The position numbers were made by a program, and so were the translations under genes. Source: Triops longicaudatus (lineage: Eukaryota > Arthropoda > Branchiopoda > Notostraca > Triopsidae). Taken from it: a DNA stretch of 64,000 bases. The notes below the pieces were generated by a model. That model searched no databases, was not told where the DNA came from, and saw nothing but the letters and a program-made list of their open reading frames with translations. This document shows positions 20,775 through 33,097 of this stretch, piece after piece. Location: assembly GCA_022885665.1 (NCBI GenBank), contig JAGQDJ010000202.1, forward strand, positions 558,001-622,000, read 5' to 3'. Each line of letters begins with the position of its first letter. Position 1 is the stretch's first letter.

Positions 20775-22840
20775 TTATGGATAAATTAAACGCGTTTCTT
20801 TCAAATCTTTCCAGCAGCACTCTCTTTGATTTTTCGATTCTTCATTCTCTAAATCAATGCATTCAGCCTCTTCTTCCTCGATTTCGAATCTACCCGATCG
20901 AACAATTTTAGTTTCCCCTGCTAAAATCTCCAACACTACCTTTTTGGTTAAGGTGCAGATATTTACTATCTGTGCTACCTTGTAATTTGACATAACCGGT
21001 TCGTATGAAGCGCTTAACTCTAGCTCCTTGAAAGCAATAATTTCATTTACACGCGGTTCGCTAATCAATGGATATTGCTCGTAGTTTTGGATATCCCAAT
21101 CACTCGCTTCAGGTGGATTCTTATGAAACGATGCATCTCGCAATCGTTGGGATCTTGCCGGCTGTAGAAATGCGCCTTGGTTGACAGCCAATTCTTCTTT
21201 CACTGGTTCCGGTTGACTTTTGGATGATGTCGACACAACTGAAACACTGCGATTAAATACAACAGGACTTTGCGTAAGCGCAAACAAACTGGCCAGGTCA
21301 GGGTCTGGTGCTGTGGTTGGATTTTTACTGAAGGTAGCAGTACACAACCTTTGGGATGCAACAGGCAGCCGGAGCTCGTCTTGCTGGATCGGTAAATCAT
21401 GGTTCATTGGTTCAGGTTCATGTTTCACTTGTGCCGACGGTGTAGAAACGTCGCGATTAGATACCACAGGAGTTTGCGTAAGAGCCAACAAGTTGCTGAG
21501 GCCAGGGTCTGTTGTCTGGGCTTTGACTTTAGGTGTGCTATGATCAGTGAGTGGATTGAAAGGATTTATCCGGTATTCTTTGGACTGAACCGGATCTGGT
21601 AAATGAACATTTTCTGCTTCTTGAGCTGTGGCCTGATTTGAAGATTCCAGGTCGTTGTTACCATTACCACTCTCGTCAAAACGAATTATGGTATTAGACT
21701 TGCATTCCAGGGAGTACAAGCGCTTAGATAAGGGTGGTTTGTAGAACGAATCTCCCTTAAAGCTACCCACTTGAGGAACAGGCTCGGGTACCGCTGCTAC
21801 TACTTTAGGCTTACGTCGTCGGGTGCGTCTCCTCTTTGACTGAACTGGGTACTGTTCTGCTTCAGAAAATGAAGGTTCCTCCGCGTTACTTTCTTGTGGT
21901 TCAGCAGCCTCTTCAATGCTACAACTGTTGTCTTGTGTTTCGAAATCAACTAAGCACGTATCGGTTGTGTTTGCCTCAGTGGCTGCAATATTTCCTTTCT
22001 TTTTCTTGTGTTTGTCGGGGTTTTGAGTTACGCTAATATCTTCAGCAAAAGCTTCGGAATTAACCGTGTTACTTCTAGCCTCAAAGCTCTGTAATTCAGC
22101 GTCTTCTGCGCCCTTTTTCTTCTTTTTCTTAGTTTTCTCTGAGACATTTTCCAATATAGTGTCAACTGCCATCTTTTCGGCAGGAATGGCTGAAAACCCG
22201 TTATCAACAAAGATTTATGAATGCACTCTTTATAAGAAAATATTTGTTAACGAAGTACCTTGTATGGTATCACAAACATTGCGTTTTCTGCGTTTCTTAG
22301 TTGATGCGAAAGCGTCTGGTGAAAGAATAGCTGTGGGGTCTTGAAAACTCACATCAAGTACTTGAGACGCTTCGAGAACTTGTTTAGTTTTTCCGAAAGT
22401 CTCCGACGCGATGTTGGCATCGGATCTCAAAGTCGGATCTTGTTGGAACAGTCCGCTTTGAAACATGGCTTCAGTATTCAAACGTACCTGCCTTTTGTCA
22501 CCAAGAGGCCGTGACACATTTAGAAGTCGAACACTGTTTCAAAAATAGATTGTAATACACTCATTAAGAAAACATCAATGATTATTAAAAATTACCACAC
22601 GGTGTCATCTTCCTTTAGTACGATGGTAGGTAAACTGGGGAAAAGATATCGGTCGTTTAGAAAAAGGCCAAAATTGTGGCCAAGTCCATTATGATCAGAA
22701 ATTTCTTCACTGAATTCTTGCCGACAGCGTTCCCAAAAATCTTTTATTTTTTCTGTATCTTTGACAAAGTACCAAGCCTCTTTCCAGAAACTGTCTGTTA
22801 CTTCCGAAAAGTCGACTTTTATTCGAAAACTCCCCATCAT
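20775..22840 (-). CDS. COIL: Coilin, Cajal-body scaffold
   Basis: Three coding exons (transcript order): 22840-22596, 22533-22259 and 22189-20775, totalling 1935 nt (644 aa), with introns of 62 and 69 nt. Coilin is the nuclear scaffold of Cajal bodies, involved in snRNP maturation. The N-terminus (MMGSFRIKVDF..., with LFLNDRYLFPS and VRLLN) fits the coilin self-association fold. The C-terminus (IIAFKELELSASYEPVMSNYK, then a KKVVLEIL strand) fits the Tudor-like coilin domain. The middle is disordered with Lys/Arg clusters (KKKKKK, KRRRTRRRK) that are likely nuclear localisation signals. It also contains two diverged copies of a segment of about 70 residues beginning LLALTQTPVV and LFALTQSPVV. 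The start is the first of two tandem ATGs. Identification is by end-domain resemblance. Confidence 0.85.
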
Positions 22841-23882
22841 GTTCAAAATTATTAAGAATTGTTCTAGAGAAATCAGGCAAGAAACCTGAGAGAGCTGGAC
22901 AAAAACATTGACACGCGGAGTTTCGAATTTTGTAGCATAGAAGAGGCTTTTTAAGAGGAAGACGGCAGTACATAGAAGTATCTTATCGGACGATGCTGAC
23001 GCCTGGTGAAAATACAATTAAGCTAGGTTCAGTCATGATTTTTGCTACAGTTTCAAATTCAATGGTTGGCGCAATGAATTGGTGCGAACTTTAGAAAAAT
23101 CAGATTAAAACAACGACACTCTGAAAAACCCGATGATCTGAATTTTCAATAAATTAGAACTTGTCCGCTAAGCATACAGAAATGTTCCATAAAAGTGTTG
23201 TAAGGATAATCCAGAAAGTAGTTTATGACCAACTGCATTTTTTTAAATAAAGCTAAATGGCAATTCTGTTAGAGTACAGCGGATTCTGGACACCTTAAGG
23301 AATATCAACGAGAAAATCTCGTGAATTCATGCGCCAAGAGAAAAACTTCCACACTTTTTGAAATTTTCCTCTCATTTCTCTATTTAACAGGTCCTCGAAT
23401 TTAGATTTAAGAAAGTCAACTATATTTTCGGAGGATTTTTGCGCAATTTTGGAAATTATGCTTTACATTTACGAATCTTCAAGAATATCTTTGGTAGACT
23501 AAAGGCAAATGATCGACTTAATGATCTCGTGGCAGTATATGATCTATTGAAAGATTGTCAATTGAATTTTACTTAATTACTGAAATAAATTTTTGTTTGT
23601 TTACGATGATTGCAATGCGAAACTAACGAAACTTGCACCTGCCCCTTTCCCAAGAAAAAAAATCGAAGGAAAGGCACTATGTCTGCACTAGATAACTTTC
23701 TGAAATATGTATACTCAAGTCTTTTTAAATGAAAAAAAAGAGTTGGCATACATTAAAAAAGTGGTTTAATAACTTTATTAGCTGATTAACAAAATTTATC
23801 ACAAGGAACAAAAAATACACATTTTATTACCAAAAGACAACCGGATCTCCAAATAACAGAATTCTCGTTACTATTCAGTAAC
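22841..23882. other. Intergenic between coilin and the LRR gene
   Basis: No gene. It contains the coilin upstream region and, on the minus strand, AATAAA signals at 23828-23823 and 23779-23774, within about 110 bp of the LRR gene stop. The rest is AT-rich. Confidence 0.5.
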
Positions 23883-26228
23883 TTAAAAAATCAAACCTCC
23901 ATCGAATTCGAACCCCCCGTCGTCGTCCTCAGGATCGTGATCCATCCATTCATCATCCTGATCGTCGTAAATATCATCGTCTCCATTGCTGTCCCAATCA
24001 TTGGAGCCATACGAGTCATAAAAATCATCATTATCTTCATCCTCCTCTTCCTCTACATCCATATGCCGGCTCATCCGCATTGCCAGCGTTTCTCTGTTAA
24101 ACTGAAAATCTTCGTCATCCATGGAACCTTCCCACGGTTCCGCAATCTTGGGCATATAACACCTGGCCCATGGATTGTTCTTCCCAAACCGTATTTTACC
24201 ACCCCGTTCCGCAAAAGTAGCCTGGATGGCCCGAAAAGCATACCTTTCCTTCTTCAAGGACCTTAACGATGCAGGGAGTAGCAAATCTCTCAGCTTTGGC
24301 AACATCGCTGTAAGAGATTTTATCGTTTCAGCATTTAAACCCCCGCAGGACCGAACATGCAAGCTTTCCAAGCGCTTCCAATGCTTCTCGGCGTACTCTA
24401 ACCACTGCTGTGGCTCTGATAGACTATGCACACATTCAGTATGCAAATGCGTCAACTTGGGCTGCTGGAAAAGGACTTTTTCAACGTTTTCATTAGCAGT
24501 ATGGCATGCTGATATGGATAAATGCGTGATTCCCGAGAGGGTCACGTTTTTAATCGATTCTTTGGCGTCTTTAGCACTTTTCACGGAGCAAACCAACCGT
24601 AAGTCAGTTACTTTCGTCGAATTCAGTGCTTCAAGCTGCTCAAGCGCTACAGTAATGCTATCGTGGAGCACGAGTGTTTCTAAAGTAGGCGGCAATGCGT
24701 ATAAAATGTGGCGGTGCTTTTCTAGATTTAATGACCCTATTGAGAGTCTCTTTAGATTGCAAACCTTGTCCAAAAATCTTTCTGCGGGAGTTGCTACAGG
24801 GAACACATTTTCATCGTCATCCAAGATGTCCAATGAGACAACGCTTTTCTGGTCACACAATGCTTCAATGGCTTCAATGGTCTTACTTTCCTTGGCAATA
24901 AAATCAACCGATGACAGCTGCAATCGACCAGTAAAGCGCGTCCGGCAAATGTCAGGCCGTCCTTCTAAGGTTTGGAATTTTGCTAGAGGTACGAGTTGAT
25001 CTTCTTTCGTTTTCTCACTTTCCTTCAACTCTTCCTCCTCGTCGGACGTTTTGTCTTCCGAATCTTCCTCCGTGTCATCCCAAACCCATGTGCGACTTTC
25101 GCAGCTGCGCTTAGAAGTGATAGGTACTAGACGTACGAGGGGTCCTTCGTCTGTGTACTTTATGTCCGTATCCAGGTTCTTGGTTGGTGGAAGCCAGAGA
25201 ATAGTAGGTGCCAAGGTGGGATGGACTAAAGGCTCCCAGCGGTTGAGGCTCACTATTGCATCGCCCATAAGGCACTTACTTCGAAGGATTTTCAAGTTAG
25301 GACAGTGACGTAAAGCGAAACTAAGGAAGCTAGGGCTGGCAAAGGTATCGGTGACAGTGTCGCGATAGTCACCGTACCGGAATTCTTTCTGCTCTGCAGA
25401 CATAAAAGACAACTCTTCGAGTGTTTGACAAAAAGGGTGCAGATACTGGGAATCTATTTGTAACTGGGAAATGTAGTCCGCCATTCGCGAAGATCCGTGC
25501 AGTGGATTTGAACTTGAATCTTTAAGCAAAAGGTCGCAAATGCTTTCGGGCTTGAACCCACAGCGGTGAATCCGCAAGGTTTTTAACTGCGGGCACCACA
25601 AGCCTAACGAATTGAAAACGGGCACGAATTCTTCACCCAAGTCATACAGAGTTAGATTTTTCAACTTGGGAAGATTTTCCAAGGGTTTTAGGAGAGCTAT
25701 TAAATGCTCCTTTTTAAACGAGGTACTGGAATAGCAGTTGGAGAAGTTGAGACATAATTCTTCCAAATCTGGGCATTTCTCTGCTACGGTGGAAATAATT
25801 TCTGAATCAACTTCTCCAGTAGGAAATGGCAGTTTAATATCCAGGGTAGTAATGGATCGTTCTAAAACCACCCAGAGTAAGGCTGACGCGCGAATGGTCT
25901 CCTTGGACATGACGGTGCCATAGGAATCGTGGAGAAATTTGTGGAGAAAGCGACTACGCACTGAATCGCTCACAGTACCAACTAAATGATTCAGACGATG
26001 GCTAACAAGTTGTCGTACGGTTGAAGCATTGCGAAACCCAAGCACGGATAAGAATGAAGAATATGGATTCAAGTTCTTGATATCAGGAACCAAAAATTCA
26101 GGACATAATGACAAGTCAGCGCAAATGGACTTGTAGCTCATCTGAAAGGCTAGCTCTTCTAAAGATGCAACGTTGTGAACCACGGGCTTGGTATCCAAGT
26201 TAACTTCATTTTCGGCCTCTGAATCCAT
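23883..26228 (-). CDS. Single-exon leucine-rich-repeat protein with acidic tail
   Basis: An uninterrupted 781-codon frame starting MDSEAENEVNL. The N-terminal 150 residues are helical-looking and unassigned. Then come irregular LRRs recognisable as L..L.L/C repeats (CPDLEELCLNF, LPKLKNLTLYDL, CPQLKTLRIHRC, CPNLKILRSKC, LKRLSIGSLNLE, LRDLLLPASL), in the style of F-box/RNI-like LRR proteins, with an acidic insertion around residues 390-415. The last about 60 residues are dominated by Asp/Glu with Tyr and Trp (EEEEDEDNDDFYDSYG). The lack of introns contrasts with its neighbours and could reflect retroposition. It has no signal peptide or membrane segment, so it is probably intracellular. I do not recognise an orthologue; a protein-binding role is inference. 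Confidence 0.8.
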   Translation of the reverse strand: MDSEAENEVNLDTKPVVHNVASLEELAFQMSYKSICADLSLCPEFLVPDIKNLNPYSSFLSVLGFRNASTVRQLVSHRLNHLVGTVSDSVRSRFLHKFLHDSYGTVMSKETIRASALLWVVLERSITTLDIKLPFPTGEVDSEIISTVAEKCPDLEELCLNFSNCYSSTSFKKEHLIALLKPLENLPKLKNLTLYDLGEEFVPVFNSLGLWCPQLKTLRIHRCGFKPESICDLLLKDSSSNPLHGSSRMADYISQLQIDSQYLHPFCQTLEELSFMSAEQKEFRYGDYRDTVTDTFASPSFLSFALRHCPNLKILRSKCLMGDAIVSLNRWEPLVHPTLAPTILWLPPTKNLDTDIKYTDEGPLVRLVPITSKRSCESRTWVWDDTEEDSEDKTSDEEEELKESEKTKEDQLVPLAKFQTLEGRPDICRTRFTGRLQLSSVDFIAKESKTIEAIEALCDQKSVVSLDILDDDENVFPVATPAERFLDKVCNLKRLSIGSLNLEKHRHILYALPPTLETLVLHDSITVALEQLEALNSTKVTDLRLVCSVKSAKDAKESIKNVTLSGITHLSISACHTANENVEKVLFQQPKLTHLHTECVHSLSEPQQWLEYAEKHWKRLESLHVRSCGGLNAETIKSLTAMLPKLRDLLLPASLRSLKKERYAFRAIQATFAERGGKIRFGKNNPWARCYMPKIAEPWEGSMDDEDFQFNRETLAMRMSRHMDVEEEEDEDNDDFYDSYGSNDWDSNGDDDIYDDQDDEWMDHDPEDDDGGFEFDGGLIF

Positions 26229-26982
26229 GGCACGTGGTCAGCACGTTTACTGCAACAACAACAAGGCGCCTGCCTTTCCCAGATCGATTCTAAAAAGGAC
26301 GAAATAGGAGCCTTTTGTAAAACAGCCCAAAATCACTCAATAATACTAGCGTAAGTAACCCAAATTTACTTGATGAGGAAGAAAATTTTCTGTTTAGTGC
26401 TGCAAATGGATTGTTGCGTTTGTCTGTGTTTACAAATGAACCAGATGCTTACCGTTCCCGCCTTTGATTCCAAGCGCCTGTACGCGGTCATATATTGCAA
26501 CTACGAATCTCTTCACTTTCCGTCACACAATGTATCTACCGTTACTTATAGCAGAGTAAAAATCAATAAATAAAAAATATTAAATACTGAATTAAATGAC
26601 AACAAATTAATTCACTAGGGACAAGTTACAAAAAGTAATACAGAAAATCCTAATTCTGTCACGCACGTAGAAGTACTGTCACTAACCGTACTCCTACGTA
26701 AGGCCTTTCGGTTTGCCAGACGAAAGAATTGAAAGAAATATGCTTTATCCCAATTAAGGCGAAAATTTAATTAATCATCCTGAAGGTCTACCAACATAAT
26801 AATGCAAATGCGACCAGTGGCTAAATTTATTATACAGGCGTTTATTATCTTCGTAATTAAATTAAACATACGGAAGTGAGTTTAGCTAATTCTCTCAACA
26901 TTATTAGCCCACTGCCAACCAACAGCTGTAAAGCAGAACATATGTGCAAAAGGAAGAAGAAAGGAATTCAAAAATTTCGAAA
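26229..26982. other. Intergenic between the LRR gene and dynactin
   Basis: No gene. Minus-strand AATAAA signals (TTTATT on the plus strand) at 26826-26831 and 26841-26846 are candidate dynactin polyadenylation sites. The upstream region of the LRR gene lies just right of 26228. Confidence 0.5.
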
Positions 26983-29900
26983 TTAACGCAGAGGAAGCAA
27001 TTTCGCGTGCAATTCTTCTAATCCTTTTCTATCCAGTAGGATAGAAAGAGAAGATTTCGGCAAAGCTTCCTTGGAAGGCAAAACTAGTTTCCCCACTTGC
27101 ACCACTTTCGCATCATTCAATGACTAAACATAGAAAAACATTAACGAATTAATGTAAAACTTTTGTCTTTTTCGTACTTTAGTAAGCTGCGGTGTAGGAA
27201 ACTCGGCTAAAGGTGTGCTAATAGTACCGGGGTATCGTTCAGCTGCGACTTTTACTAATGTAGCCTACATATGACATTCATTTAAAGAGGATGCTCAAAA
27301 CCACTTTATTTTTATGGTAATATCTATACTTGCAAACGCTCAGTCTGGTCTTGTAAAACTTTCTGCTTTTCCAAGTTTTCTAGAAGCTGCCATTTGCTAT
27401 GCTTTTCTGTCAAATCAATGATACGATTTTTCCGTACGGTCGATGTGTACAATTCTTCAAACAATGCCGACGTCTTCCTCGACAAATCAATTAGCTCGTC
27501 CTTGCCCAAATCGCGCTTTTCTTCGCCAATCGCGGAAACTTGCTTAGGAACCTGGATAATTTAAGACAAATGAGACACAATAAAAGTAAAACATGTTCTG
27601 AATTACAACCAATTGCAAACAACCAAACAAATCATATATACAAGCATTTAAAAGAGCTCGAACACATCAAAAGAAATGAACAAAAGAAAACAAGACAAAA
27701 TCATTTACAAATATACTTTAGTACACTAGAACGGGAGGGTGAAAAATACTTACCTTAAGAGGTTTCAGTGAAGCCATTTGTTCTTTCATATGATTTCCTT
27801 GTAATTGCACGATTCGTTCTTGTGCGAGCTGCAAAGCTGAACGCAAGTCCTCGATTTGTTCCAGCAGCATTGGAGAATCTTTGACAGATGATATAACTAA
27901 ATGACAACATCCCAAGGAAAATAACCCAAGGAAGCCGCATTACGCAAAGAACGTGACACAAAAACACTCAAAAACCAATATTTTACCCGTAGTCGTAGTT
28001 GGGGTATGAACAGGTGAAGACGGAGACGAACCTGAGACAGAACGTAGCAAGCGAAACAACGAAGTAAACGAAAAACATTAGAAACATAAACCCCGAAATT
28101 GACAAGATTCAACAATAAAAAAAAATGTGAAACAAAGCGCTTTTTCGTTAAAGAACATCTTTATACTTGTTTTTAGTAATCCATCAAAAACAGCTTTCTT
28201 GGAAGTAGACAGCAATCTTTCTTTAAGTTGTGCTTTCTCGCTTTCCAAAGTGCTGATATCGTTCTGGAGATGATCAACTGTTTCATCAAATTCCTTCTCT
28301 TTGCGTTTCAAAAGGTTTTGCAGATCGTCGCACTTGCGAGTCAGTTTTTCTTGATTAACTTCCGCGTCCCGCAGAACGTCCTTCACCTTCTTCTCGGCCA
28401 TGTCTCGACGCACTTGGAGTTCACTAATTTCTTCTTGTTTGAGTTTTAGTATTACTCGTAATTCCTGTAAAAGTATAACGTTAACCAATTAACGCATTAG
28501 AAAATGAGCGTTATTCACAACAGAAGAGCTCTCTTACTTTAATTTCGACTTCTTTTTGTTCCAATTTGAAGCGACGACTTTCTAAATCTTTCAATTCCTC
28601 TTTCAAAGTTTGGGCACGAAGGAAAACAGGCGCTGGATTGATCTATTCATTCACAACAACAAGAAAAAACCCAACAATCATTACACACAAGAAACAAAAG
28701 TAGTTGAAACATGTTAACATGTTCGCATTTTTATCAAGATTAATTTTTTAAGACTAGATAACTGCATTCGTACTTTTTGCTCAGGAGTTCCATCGAAATC
28801 TAGCTGACCATCCAGCAGCATTTGCGTAAGGCGTTGATACACGTCAGTAACTTGGGCCAGAGCGTTCGGAACCACGCTAAAGATGCCTTCATCGCCTCCA
28901 TAAACTCGATCCCCAGCTTCTTGACTCAATTCGCGTAGCTTAAATACCGGTATACCCGAATCTGTTTCTATTGCACAAAGTAGATTTCAAACAATAACTC
29001 CCGTCTTTAATAATTCGAGACAAATACTTTTTCAGTGATTCACTCCTCTTGAATTCATACGCAATAATAATAAATAAAAAGATAAATAAATAAAAGTCGC
29101 GTCCTCCAACACAAGTTAAGACCCTACTTTCGCAAAAACCTAGTTACCATTATTCATACGTCGTTTGAAAGCATTGAGATACCTTACGCAGTTTTAATCT
29201 CTAAACGTTGCATACTAAGTACTAACTTACCCGTCAGAACGGCTGCTTGTTGCTGCGCAGATTTTCCGACTACGAACAGACACAAGCTCAATTTTTCCAT
29301 GACTTTCTCCACCTCCAGGATGGAGTCCTTCATCTGGGAGCTAAGTACCAACACACCACCAGAGCCGTCTGCCGGAATTCTCCTTAGCAGCGTTTTGGCG
29401 AATCCTTGAAGTTCCTCCGCCCCTTTCTGAGTCTGGCGCAGTAATAAAGCTACATCCGAGCCCTCATGGCCCGGAGCTAAGAGGCAGTATGTTTTGACGC
29501 AATCAGAAAACAGCCCCTGGGCGGCCCAATTCAACAAACGACCTTGATCGATGAGGAACAGAGATGCGTTGATGCGCTCGCCTTTGAGATACTTCGGATA
29601 TAGTGCTTGGAAGTAGTTAAGCGCTTTTTCTAAAGGTTCTAAGCTAATATTTTCATCAATCTGGTCTTTGCGCAAGAGATCAAGGAAGAAATCCATGACT
29701 TTCTCGTAAGGAGTCATTTCCGGGGCCAGCGTGCCGACTTGGAGCCATGTGGGGGCGGCGCAGGAGTTCAAAGCGTCGTTAAACTGGTGCCAAATGCACT
29801 GCAAAGCGGTGAGAATGAATTCTATGCGACAAGCGAAGGAATAGCGCTCGGCCTGAGGGCTTTTGATGATCGACGGCAGATCGTATTTCTCTGGCGCTGG

Positions 29901-32900
29901 GAACTTGTCTTTGATTTGCGAAGCGAGGATATCTGCTTTCCAAATCAAGCGTGGCAAAAGGAGTAACATTTGCACGCTGTCTTCATCGCCACCTTGCGTC
30001 ATGTACGTCTCGGGCATGTAGGCTTTCAAGTACTGGACGTGACGTAAAGCTTGGGCGACTTCAAGCTTGCGGAGATCCAAATCGATGGATTTGGCAGCCG
30101 CTTTGGTTTCCACCAACATCTTGCGGAAATCAAGAAGCTCAGACGGTGCGTGGTGTGGTTTCTGAGTTTCTTTCTCCAAAGACTCCCGCAAGTCGGCGTT
30201 TTGCTCCTGAAGTTTGGTAACCAAGTCACGGAATTTGGCAATGGTGGCGTCCCTATCAGCTACCAACTCTTGTGTTGCTTCTCGCTCTTTTTGAACCTTT
30301 TGTGAACAAAGTAAATTACATATTTGTGTAAGTATATTCTATTTACGTTATTATTTTGTCGTTGGTACCAACATTTTATTTAAAGTGAATTTTAGTTGCA
30401 ATTTTTATAGTCTTTCTTACGTAAAACCCAAAATTATGGTGTAAAAAAAACTCACTTGTCGAATGGCAGCTCGCGCCTGGTCGAGCTCTTGGCGTAATTC
30501 GAGTTCTGTTTCACGTGCCGTTTCTTGCAACTCGTCGTTGGTTTGTTGCAATTCTTCTAAATCCCTAACCGCGTCTTCCAACTCTTGGAGCTTTTCTTCT
30601 AAAGTCAAATTGCGTTCCGTTAAGCGCTCGACCATCTCTTCGGCCCCCAAGGCAGCATCGACTTGTTCTTGCAATTCGGCAATAGCTGATTGAGCTGTTT
30701 GCAACTGGGTTTTAATATTTTGCTGGCTCCTTACCAGCTCCGTAATTTCGTTCTTTTTCTGTTCTAATTCTTTCTGCGTTCTCTGGAGCTCGTGCTTCTC
30801 TGCTACGGACAGATCTCGCATCCTGAGACAGCCACGAAATACATTAATCAAAACGAAAACGTACGAAAAAATGCATGAAAATAAACCAGACTGCATTAAC
30901 AATAGAGATACTGACTAACGTACTTGATAAGCGTTTCTTTATACATCGCATTTTGCTTTTCGAGCTGCTTCACTTGCAAGACGTTGACACCATCCCCAGA
31001 ACCACCTTTTTCCAACTCGGCGTTCGCCAGCTCCAAATCAATCGTCAGTTCCTCGATGCGTTGCTTACATTGCTCAACTTCCGCTTGCAATTGATCAGCC
31101 TGTAGTATAAAGCATAATCCACAGTGAAAATATACATGTAGAAATCTGTCCACTGAATTTTACTTTCTCCTCTGCCATCTCTTTATCCAAAGTGGCCATC
31201 TCCAAAGCTTCTGATATGTCTGCCGTTTCTTCGATATGCCTGTCTCGCGCTTCCTTAGCTTCTTGCGCTTCTTGACGCGCTTTTTGCAATTCCTTTTGGA
31301 GCTGAGCCTGCGAATCTAAAATGGCTTTCTTAAACTCTAGAAGTTGGTCGTTCTGCAAGCGCATTTTCTCTGCTTCTTTCAACTTATCCCGGTCTTGATT
31401 TCGTTTGATCTTAAGAGTCTCCAATTTCTCCAAAGCATCTTTCAATTCGGCTCGGACATTCTCGTTTTCCTGGCTCAGTTGCAGGACGGTGACTCGCTCT
31501 TCAATCGCCATAGACAAGGACGGGGACACCGGCTGTCCAGGTGTAAACTGCGCTTTCAATGTCTCCACAAAACCAGTCTAAAAAGTAACGCGAATACAAT
31601 AGACGGCCTCAGAATAAAATTTACCACTATGAAAGGAAATCCATTAAAAAATATGATTAAATTATTAATAGTAAATGAAATAAACAAAGAATAAAGTCAA
31701 ATAAAAAATATATGAATTTTAAATTAATAGAAATTTAATGTTTCGATATGATCACTTTTTACAGAATTCTTGCTTCATGAATTTATTTTCTTAAAAAAAA
31801 AAACGCAAACGAAAAAGGAACAGTTCTCATACTTCTACGAAGGAAGAACGCTTGGACATAGTAGCTTGTGGAGTGGGCGGAATATCTTCCTGTTCTGGTT
31901 CCTCTTTTATATCTTTTTTCACAGTTTCAGCACCTTTAGCTGGAATTGGGAGCCTGTGGAAGTTAAACATTAGTTTATTGTAGCAAACTGCACAATTTAT
32001 GGGTAAACTAAAGACGGAAAAACACGATACGTGCGGAAGCTAAATAACGTGAGTAACGAATCTGAAATGTTAAACACAGCTAATAAACGCAAAACACCGC
32101 TACTGGCACCAAAACTGAAAATAAGTGCGTAAGTGTTGGACGTTTAGAGCCCACCTGGGTGGCCTTCTAGCCGTGGAAGAAAATACAGGCTGTATCTTCC
32201 GTTTGCCCGTGCCAGTACTGTCAGTATAAAGTCCCACCCCATTCCCCGCCCAAACAAGAAACGTCCCAAGTAAGATTAAGTGCAGTTAACAAACATGTTA
32301 ATTGTTTTTTAGCAAATGCAAGTTCATTAGTAAATAGAAAGTACTTGCCTGGAATTTTTTCCTTTGGTTGCACTAATTAAAAAAAAAGTATTACTTTATA
32401 TGACCCACTTCTGTTACGTTCAGATTTTAAAAAGGACGTTACTTCCTATTACAAACCCGCTTAAATTTAACCACAATCTTTCATCACCTTTTGGTCAATA
32501 GTTAATCAGGTTTCATCTTTTCAATCTTTCAGTTGAGTGACATTAAAAAGCATTGTGGAAACTGTTCGCAATAAAAGAAAAAAACGCTATCTTAACTACA
32601 AGATACTTGTAAAACACAAGAGGAATGTCAATACTTTACGTACGAGAACCAAGAAAGATAGTACAAAACTAACTAAATTTCCTATAATTTCTCGAAATAG
32701 ATTAAGCTATTACCTGCTCTTTCCTCTCGGAGTTTTCTCTTCAAGCTGGGATGTATCTTGACTAGCTCCTCCATCTTCTTCGATAGGCTGTAACTGGGTC
32801 GGTCTTACAAACATACCATGGTTATCTTTACACTGAAAAGAGAGGGTTTGAGATTAAAATGTCAGCTAATACTTTTAACTTTATTTTTCTTCATACCGAA

Positions 32901-33097
32901 AAATAAGTTTTTCCCATAACAGTTCCATTATTTTTGCCTTTGGACTGATCTAAAATGACTCCGACCCATTTCCCGGGGCTGAATAGGGTCGTGCCCACGA
33001 AAGCCACTTTACCATGCAGCTCTTCATCTTTTCCCAAAACTAAAACTCTCTGGCCAACTTTTAAAGGCTTATCCGTTTTCAGCGGAGTTTCCGCCAT
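26983..33097 (-). CDS. DCTN1: Dynactin subunit 1 (p150Glued)
   Basis: Seventeen coding exons from 33097-32898/7 down to 27123-26983. The main ones are 31577-31164, 30822-30456 and 30296-29231. The total is 3768 nt (1255 aa), close to human DCTN1 and fly Glued. It is the cargo- and microtubule-binding subunit of the dynactin complex and activates dynein. The CAP-Gly domain is split over exons 1-2 (about residues 13-80, with GKWVGVILDQ and GKNNG). A basic/Ser segment is encoded by tiny exons of 24 and 63 nt. A long coiled coil (CC1) spans exons 6-8, the central dynactin domain is in exon 9, and a second coiled coil lies in exons 11-15. The 24-nt exon (32372-32349) is followed by a GC donor, CCAG|GCAAGT. 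Small exons, including the 45-nt one (28031-27987), may be alternatively spliced. Confidence 0.95.

Noticed and set aside
24175..24999. 274-codon plus-strand frame within the LRR gene
   Set aside because: It is antisense to the intact LRR coding frame with no family signal, so it is a shadow frame.
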